From assembly GCF_016785085.1 (NCBI RefSeq), contig NZ_JAENHO010000004.1:682001-746000 (forward strand): 64,000 nt of DNA, in the 5' to 3' direction. A program made the translations under genes and the position numbers. Below the pieces are notes generated by a model, which saw only the letters and a list, made by a program, of their open reading frames with translations, had not been told where the DNA came from and ran no database searches. The stretch's first letter is position 1. Every line of letters starts with the position of its first letter. Source of the stretch: Paractinoplanes lichenicola (lineage in GTDB: Bacteria; Actinomycetota; Actinomycetes; Mycobacteriales; Micromonosporaceae). Below are positions 61,956-64,000 of this stretch, piece after piece.

Positions 61956-63056
61956 ATGACTGTCGGCGAACAACACCGCCCGGAAATAGTTGTCGGACTG
62001 GTCGCTACCCCACCGGACCACCCGGCTGAGGTCGTCGCACGGCTCTCGGGCGAGCTGGCCGATCGGCTCGCCGAGCGGGTGGATGCCGACGTGCGATGGA
62101 TTGTCCGCGACGGCTGGGGTGAGGTCGCACCACGGCGCGACGGGGGAGCCGAGGCCTTGCTGGACGATCTTGTGCAAAGGCGAGCCGACGACCGGTGGGA
62201 CGTGGCGGTCTGCCTGACGGATCTGCCGCTGCACAGTGACGGGGTGCCTCTGGTCGCGCAGGCCTCCGCCCGGCGCCGGGTCGCGATGGTGTCGCTTCCC
62301 GCGCTCGGCTGGCGCCAGCTGCAAGCGGTCCGTGCGGTGGTTCCCGATCTGGTCGGGCGGCTACTGCGTGATACCGGCGATCAGCCGATGTCGTCAGCCG
62401 GTCACGGGTCGGCGAACCGGGTCGCGGCCATCCACCGGGCCGTCGATGACGGCGATGCCGGCGAGCGGCGCTACGTCGGCTCGCGGCTCAGCGGCCGGGT
62501 CCGGCTGCTGACCGGAATGGTCCGGGCCAACCGTCCTGGGCGGGCGCTGCTCGGCCTGTCCAAGTTGCTGGTCGGTGCGTTCGGAACGGCCGCGTTCGCA
62601 CTGACCACCCAGACCATCTGGCAGATGGGCGATGCGCTCGGCGCGGTCCGTCTGACGACTATCATGATTCTCAGCCTGGTCGCCTTGGTGACGTGGCTGA
62701 TCGTCGCTCATGATCTGTGGGAGAAACCGGACCGGCGGACGCCGGTCGAGCTGGCCCGGCTGTTCAACGTCGGCACCACTTTGACCCTCGGTCTGGCCAC
62801 CGCTGTGTCCTACCTGGTGCTCTTCGCCGGAACGGTGCTTGCCGCGGCACTGCTGATCGACACATCTGTGCTGGAGCAAACCCTGCAACGCCCGGTCCGT
62901 GCCACCGACTATCTGACACTTGGCTGGATCATCAGCTCGATGGCCACGGTGGGTGGAGCGATCGGCTCCGGGCTGGAGGACGAGGAAACCGTGCGGGCCG
63001 CCGCCTACGGGTACCACCCCGAACCAGACGGCTATCAGGACCGGAAGGATCGTTGA
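61956..63056 (+). CDS. Membrane protein with four predicted helices, unknown function
   Basis: A 366-residue protein: an alpha/beta N-terminal soluble half (PEIVVGLVATPPDHPAEVVA, WDVAVCLTDLPLH), then four TM segments (ALLGLSKLLVGAFGTAAFAL, IMILSLVALVTWLIVAHDL, LGLATAVSYLVLFAGTVLAAAL, LGWIISSMATVGGAIGSGL). GAGGAG precedes ATG 61956. I do not recognise the family. It converges on the FUSC gene. Confidence 0.75.
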   Translation: MTVGEQHRPEIVVGLVATPPDHPAEVVARLSGELADRLAERVDADVRWIVRDGWGEVAPRRDGGAEALLDDLVQRRADDRWDVAVCLTDLPLHSDGVPLVAQASARRRVAMVSLPALGWRQLQAVRAVVPDLVGRLLRDTGDQPMSSAGHGSANRVAAIHRAVDDGDAGERRYVGSRLSGRVRLLTGMVRANRPGRALLGLSKLLVGAFGTAAFALTTQTIWQMGDALGAVRLTTIMILSLVALVTWLIVAHDLWEKPDRRTPVELARLFNVGTTLTLGLATAVSYLVLFAGTVLAAALLIDTSVLEQTLQRPVRATDYLTLGWIISSMATVGGAIGSGLEDEETVRAAAYGYHPEPDGYQDRKDR

Positions 63057-63147
63057 CCGGCCGCCGGCCCGGCGGTGGCGTCGATGCGGAGGCGGGCACC
63101 ACGTCGTTGAGATCGGCAGCGGGCCCTCATGGCCTGGTCCGCCGAGG

Positions 63148-64000
63148 TCACGGCTCGATGGCGCCTCGTTGCCGAGGAGGCGTCGCCGTGTCCTCCCCGG
63201 CCGGAGAAGCCGGGGCGGCCGCCTGCTCACCCGGCGGGCCGTCGCGGCCCGCCCGCCGACCGGGGCGGGCCGTACGAGGATCGGGGTTGGCCAAATTGTC
63301 CGCCGCGGCGTCGATCATCCGGCGGACCGCCTGGCGTGAACGGCCGGTGATCCGCGGGAAAGTCTGCTCCGCAACGCGCTGGGCCACACGCCGCGGCCCG
63401 GCGGTCAGCGATGGTGGGCGCCACGGCTGTGCGGCCGGGCGGACCGCCGCTTCGATCTCGACCCGCAGCCGGTCGACCGCCGTGAGCAGGGCGCCGTGTT
63501 GCTGCCAGGCGGCCGCGTCGGCTTGCGGGTCCACCAGCAGGAGCCGGCTCAGGAGCTGCCGCCGCTGGTACAGCTCATCGAGCTGGGCGAGCACCCGGGC
63601 GCGACTGGTATCCACAGCCTCAGCGCCCCGGGCGACGGCAGCTACGCCGTCGAAGGCTGCTGCGGCGGCGTCCAGCACGTCGGCGAGGGCGAGGCGGGCG
63701 GGTGCGGAGTAGGCGTCCGCCTCGAGTTCCGGCGGCAGATAGAACGTCCGGTCGAAGATTTCGCGACACAGGGTCCGCACGACGATGGTGCAGTACTCGA
63801 TCGCGGTGAGGGCCGTACGCAGGCGCGGCTGCGCCACCCGGACCTCGCCGCCGCGAGGGTTGAGCACGGCACTGCGCTCGGCCCGGACCAGCGAATGGTC
63901 GGCCTCCAGGACCGTTGCGCTCAGACCTCGGGCTGCCGTGAGCCAGTCCTCGGCGGCCTGGCGCGACCATTCGGTGCGCAGTTGCGTAGCCAGCGAGCGC
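63148..64000 (-). CDS. FUSC-like (aromatic acid exporter type) protein, partial
   Basis: The frame is open to the window edge (RTEWSRQAAEDWLTAARGLS, SLVRAERSAVLNPRGGEVRV) and ends at 63148. RLRTALTAIEYCTIVVRTLC and helical repeats follow, then a Pro/Ala-rich basic tail. The pattern fits the cytosolic end of FUSC/aromatic acid exporter proteins. The N-terminal membrane part is outside the window. The family call is tentative. Confidence 0.5.
   Translation of the reverse strand, partial: RSLATQLRTEWSRQAAEDWLTAARGLSATVLEADHSLVRAERSAVLNPRGGEVRVAQPRLRTALTAIEYCTIVVRTLCREIFDRTFYLPPELEADAYSAPARLALADVLDAAAAAFDGVAAVARGAEAVDTSRARVLAQLDELYQRRQLLSRLLLVDPQADAAAWQQHGALLTAVDRLRVEIEAAVRPAAQPWRPPSLTAGPRRVAQRVAEQTFPRITGRSRQAVRRMIDAAADNLANPDPRTARPGRRAGRDGPPGEQAAAPASPAGEDTATPPRQRGAIEP

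Noticed and set aside
1..64000. tRNA or rRNA gene, or a tRNA attachment site for the island
   Set aside because: No cloverleaf-like sequence or rRNA block was recognised by eye; a tRNA search program would be needed to be certain.

Overview
The window is GC-rich actinobacterial DNA. The codon use, the many TetR regulators, an LPxTG surface protein and several Actinoplanes-like recombinases suggest a Micromonosporaceae relative (Actinoplanes is plausible); this is inference from protein resemblance, not a database result. No rRNA, tRNA or CRISPR array was seen. Many intact catabolic operons sit between decayed mobile DNA, so the region reads as a mosaic genomic island or an integrated plasmid.

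Layout. 0-3.5 kb: a RepA-like replication initiator cut by an IS5-family element, then a frameshifted large serine recombinase. 3.7-25.4 kb: first catabolic block. It holds two double-length CaiB/BaiF CoA-transferases, a thiolase-like/enoyl-CoA hydratase fusion, a double acyl-CoA dehydrogenase, a MaoC hydratase pair, Zn-ADH and SDR dehydrogenases, a Baeyer-Villiger monooxygenase with a coupled esterase, and LysR and TetR regulators. Remnants of duplicated genes lie at 7.2-8.3 and 10.9-11.8 kb. 25.4-28.1 kb: a MarR/MFS efflux pair and a universal stress protein. 28.2-37.7 kb: a TetR gene and a tightly overlapping nine-gene operon (alpha/beta hydrolase, P450, 2Fe-2S ferredoxin, ferredoxin reductase, aldehyde dehydrogenase, HtaA-like protein, alpha/alpha-toroid-like protein, metallo-lactonase-like hydrolase, aldo-keto reductase). 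38-43 kb: a tyrosine recombinase, truncated SnoaL and FAD-monooxygenase remnants, and an intact MarR/FMN-reductase pair. 43-52 kb: a lipoprotein, a broken response regulator with an intact kinase, and two regulator/flavin-monooxygenase pairs. 52-58.5 kb: an integrase remnant split by a second IS, then a decayed mobile cassette (AbrB-like, integrase, Zn-ribbon membrane protein, nuclease-like protein). 58.5-64 kb: an LPxTG protein, recombinase and SDR remnants, a four-helix membrane protein and a partial FUSC protein.

How the genes could work together (inference). The P450 with its own redox chain would hydroxylate an alicyclic, terpenoid- or steroid-like substrate. SDR, ADH or AKR would give a ketone, the BVMO would insert oxygen to give an ester or lactone, and the esterase and lactonase-like hydrolases would open it. 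Aldehyde dehydrogenase would give an acid, the CaiB proteins would move CoA onto it, and the ACAD, MaoC/ECH and thiolase-like enzymes would run beta-oxidation. A perfect 14-mer shared by two promoters, with a close variant at a third, suggests joint control by the paralogous TetR proteins. The HtaA-like and toroid-like proteins in the P450 operon are the least explained parts and the best candidates for something undescribed.
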